Source: Imhoffiella fuscus
GTDB taxonomy: Bacteria; Pseudomonadota; Gammaproteobacteria; Chromatiales; Chromatiaceae
Assembly (NCBI RefSeq): GCF_042682685.1
Contig: NZ_JBHUHX010000027.1
Location: forward strand, 1 to 64,000
Direction of reading: 5' to 3'
DNA: 64,000 nt
Shown here: piece after piece, positions 62,338 through 64,000 of the stretch
How the letters are laid out: every line of letters starts with the position of its first letter
Position numbering within the stretch: position 1 is the first letter of the stretch
Translations under genes and position numbers: made by a program
Notes under the pieces: generated by a model
Told to the model about the DNA's origin: nothing
The model's input: the letters and a program-made list of their open reading frames with translations, nothing else
The model's database searches: none

Positions 62338-62961
62338 CTAGTCCTCCGCGAGCAATGCACGAATCGTCTTCGTCACCAAACGGGGCGAAGGCGCGTGATC
62401 CAGGGTCTCGACCAGGCGACCCTTGGGATCGACGACATAGGTATAGGCCGAGTGATCCACCAGATACCCCATCGCCGAATTTCCCTGAGGCACCTTCCGA
62501 TAGGCGGCCCCGTAAAGGGCGGCGACATGGGCGACCTCTTCCGGAGTACCGGTGATACCGACGATATTCGGATGGAAATACCGAGCGTAGCTGGCCAGGT
62601 GGGTCAGGCTGTCGCGCGCCGAATCGACGCTGACGAACAGCACCAGCACCCGATCCAGCTCCCTCGGCGTCAGATCCTGTAGCGCCGACCCCAGATAGGC
62701 GAGATTGGTCGGGCAGATATCCGGACAGGAGGTATAGCCGAAATAGATGAGCACGACCCGCCCACGCAGATCGACCAAACGTACCGGACCGTTCGCCGAA
62801 TGCAACGTGAAATCGCCACCAGTGGGCCGGGACGCCAGTTCCAATGCACCCGTTCCCAGACCCAACCGCCCGAGCAAAGAGCTCCCCGAAAACCACAACA
62901 CAAGGCATCCCGCCAGAAGCAAGACAAACACCAGAATCGCGATGAAGGGTCGAAGCCTCAT
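62338..62961 (-). CDS. SCO1/SenC/PrrC family copper chaperone
   Basis: A 207-residue thioredoxin-like, membrane-anchored protein. An N-terminal hydrophobic segment (FIAILVFVLLLAGCLVLWF, which could be an anchor or a lipobox) precedes the copper-binding CxxxC in GYTSCPDICPTN (near 80) and the His in LVDHSAYTYVVDP (near 170). It assembles the CuA or CuB centre of terminal oxidases. Same strand as and upstream of PCu(A)C, likely an operon. Confidence 0.93.
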   Translation of the reverse strand: MRLRPFIAILVFVLLLAGCLVLWFSGSSLLGRLGLGTGALELASRPTGGDFTLHSANGPVRLVDLRGRVVLIYFGYTSCPDICPTNLAYLGSALQDLTPRELDRVLVLFVSVDSARDSLTHLASYARYFHPNIVGITGTPEEVAHVAALYGAAYRKVPQGNSAMGYLVDHSAYTYVVDPKGRLVETLDHAPSPRLVTKTIRALLAED

Positions 62962-63150
62962 AGAACCGAAAACAGAAAACCGTTGAAATCAGAACGCATT
63001 GAAATCCGGTCGCGCCGAAACCTCGAACGGAGTGCGCCGATCGCGTTCCGAGCAGCAGACGCCGCGAACTTGGACGACATCGCCCCCCTGCCGCAACGAG
63101 CGAGCGATTTCACACCGAATCCCGCCCGTTGCGACCGCGCAGACGCTCGA

Positions 63151-63798
63151 TCAATCCTTCAGAGCCTCGCCCGTCAGACCGTCGAAGAAATCCACCAGCC
63201 CGGTTTCGAGCGCATATTCGGCGCCAACCACCATGAGATCCTCCTGCTCGATCATCGACTCGATGATCTGGGAGCCATGCCGCAGATGATCGGCCGAGGC
63301 CCGCACGTTCGCCCGCACCGCCGCCTGATGCAGTGCGGCCCGATCATTGCGAAGCTCGGTGTCCAGCAATCCCTGCACCGAGGGCTTCACCCGATTGACG
63401 ATCGAGTCGATATTGCGCGAGCCGGCATCCCCACCGTCGAGCAGGGTTTCGATGGTGGCCGAAACGGCCCCACAGCGCGAATGTCCCAGCACCACGACTA
63501 GACGCGTGTGATAGCGCGATACCGCGAACTCCACGCTCCCAACCTGGGACGGGGCCACGATGTTGCCAGCGACGCGGATCACGAAAAGGTCGCCGATCCC
63601 CTGATCGAAGATGATTTCGGCCGGAACGCGCGAGTCCGAGCAGCCGAGAATGATGGCGAACGGCTCCTGCCCAGCCAGCAGATCTGCGCGCTGCTGATGC
63701 GACAGACGACTGTCCAGGGTGTTCGAGTTGTTCGCGAAGCGACGGTTGCCATCGCGCAGACGCCTCAGCGCCTCGATAGCGGAAAGAGAAGTTGCCAT
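63151..63798 (-). CDS. beta-carbonic anhydrase
   Basis: A 215-residue zinc enzyme interconverting CO2 and bicarbonate. Zinc ligands and the Asp-Arg pair are seen in GCSDSRVPAE (near 53) and GHSRCGAV (near 105). ATG 63798 is chosen, as the frame upstream to 63900 lacks family sequence. May supply bicarbonate to carbon fixation, an inference from the likely autotrophic host. Nothing recognisable follows to the window end at 64000, and the 189-bp gap to SCO is empty. Confidence 0.95.
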   Translation of the reverse strand: MATSLSAIEALRRLRDGNRRFANNSNTLDSRLSHQQRADLLAGQEPFAIILGCSDSRVPAEIIFDQGIGDLFVIRVAGNIVAPSQVGSVEFAVSRYHTRLVVVLGHSRCGAVSATIETLLDGGDAGSRNIDSIVNRVKPSVQGLLDTELRNDRAALHQAAVRANVRASADHLRHGSQIIESMIEQEDLMVVGAEYALETGLVDFFDGLTGEALKD

Positions 63799-64000
63799 GG
63801 AAATACCGATGCTTGCCGGATTGGCTGGAAGATGACCACCCCTAAGGTGGAGCTCAGGGGACATCGAACCACCGCGCGCCATGCGCACCAGAAAAAGCAC
63901 CTGGCGACGGTCGCGACGCAGGCCGGCTCCGTATTGCCCCGGTCGATTCCAGTCGCGAAGCGCGGCGACGTTTCAGTCGTGCGCTTGAGCACGCAGAGAT

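Noticed and set aside
62276..62908. Extension of the PCu(A)C frame to 62908
   Set aside because: It is the opposite-phase shadow of the SCO gene, and the ATG at 62275 has a signal peptide and ribosome site.
1..64000. CRISPR, tRNA, rRNA, insertion sequence or prophage
   Set aside because: No regularly spaced repeats, tRNA-like cloverleaf, transposase, integrase or phage structural gene was recognised.

Overview
The window is high-GC, gene-dense DNA from a gammaproteobacterium, most likely a purple sulfur bacterium of the Chromatiaceae (Allochromatium/Thiocystis/Thiocapsa group). The strongest clue is the 84-residue 2[4Fe-4S] ferredoxin at 52058-52312: it has the long second-cluster spacing (CxxCx8Cx3CP) and C-terminal extension of the classical Chromatium vinosum ferredoxin and closely resembles that protein as I remember it. 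The coaD-fdx and rsmD/M16/M16 versus ftsYEX blocks, cytochrome c4 and SCO/PCu(A)C genes fit the same group. I see no rRNA, tRNA, CRISPR array, insertion sequence, integrase or phage gene.

Layout. 0-6 kb: PanE-like reductase, a giant MFS-PlsC-acyl-ACP synthetase fusion and a glycosyltransferase. 6-11 kb: a secreted two-domain serine protease, whose second trypsin domain has Asp in place of the catalytic Ser, facing a secreted PPC-domain, Cys-rich protein. 10.8-26 kb: a surface-glycan and protein-glycosylation region with GT2 + DUF2304, two GT4 enzymes, two polytopic membrane proteins, exported beta-propeller and orphan surface proteins, a GNAT enzyme, a TPR-O-GlcNAc-transferase (GT41) and a PIG-L/GT2 fusion.

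26-34.5 kb: a zinc-ribbon membrane protein and a SEC-C/TPR protein, divergent from a 1599-residue DUF4062-STAND NTPase-WD40 protein that looks like a conflict or stress sensor. 34.5-40.3 kb: the most unusual block, a tight six-gene operon. It begins with an LSDAT (TRPM-type SLOG) sensor and a TrkA-N/RyR/SLOG-like protein, and continues into an Mla-type lipid transporter (MlaE, MlaF, MlaD and a PqiC-like lipoprotein). Its ABC subunit has lost both the Walker B glutamate and the H-loop histidine. This couples two protein modules known from eukaryotic calcium channels (TRPM and RyR) to an envelope lipid transporter.

40-52 kb: OsmC, gamma-glutamylcyclotransferase-like and DJ-1/PfpI genes, pyrD, an overlapping CheB-CheR-PAS / PAS-GGDEF-EAL signalling pair, and a processive GT2. 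52-64 kb: conserved housekeeping genes (ferredoxin, coaD, rsmD, an active/inactive M16 peptidase pair, ftsY-ftsE-ftsX, an EEP-family phosphodiesterase), then cytochrome c4, PCu(A)C, SCO and a beta-carbonic anhydrase.
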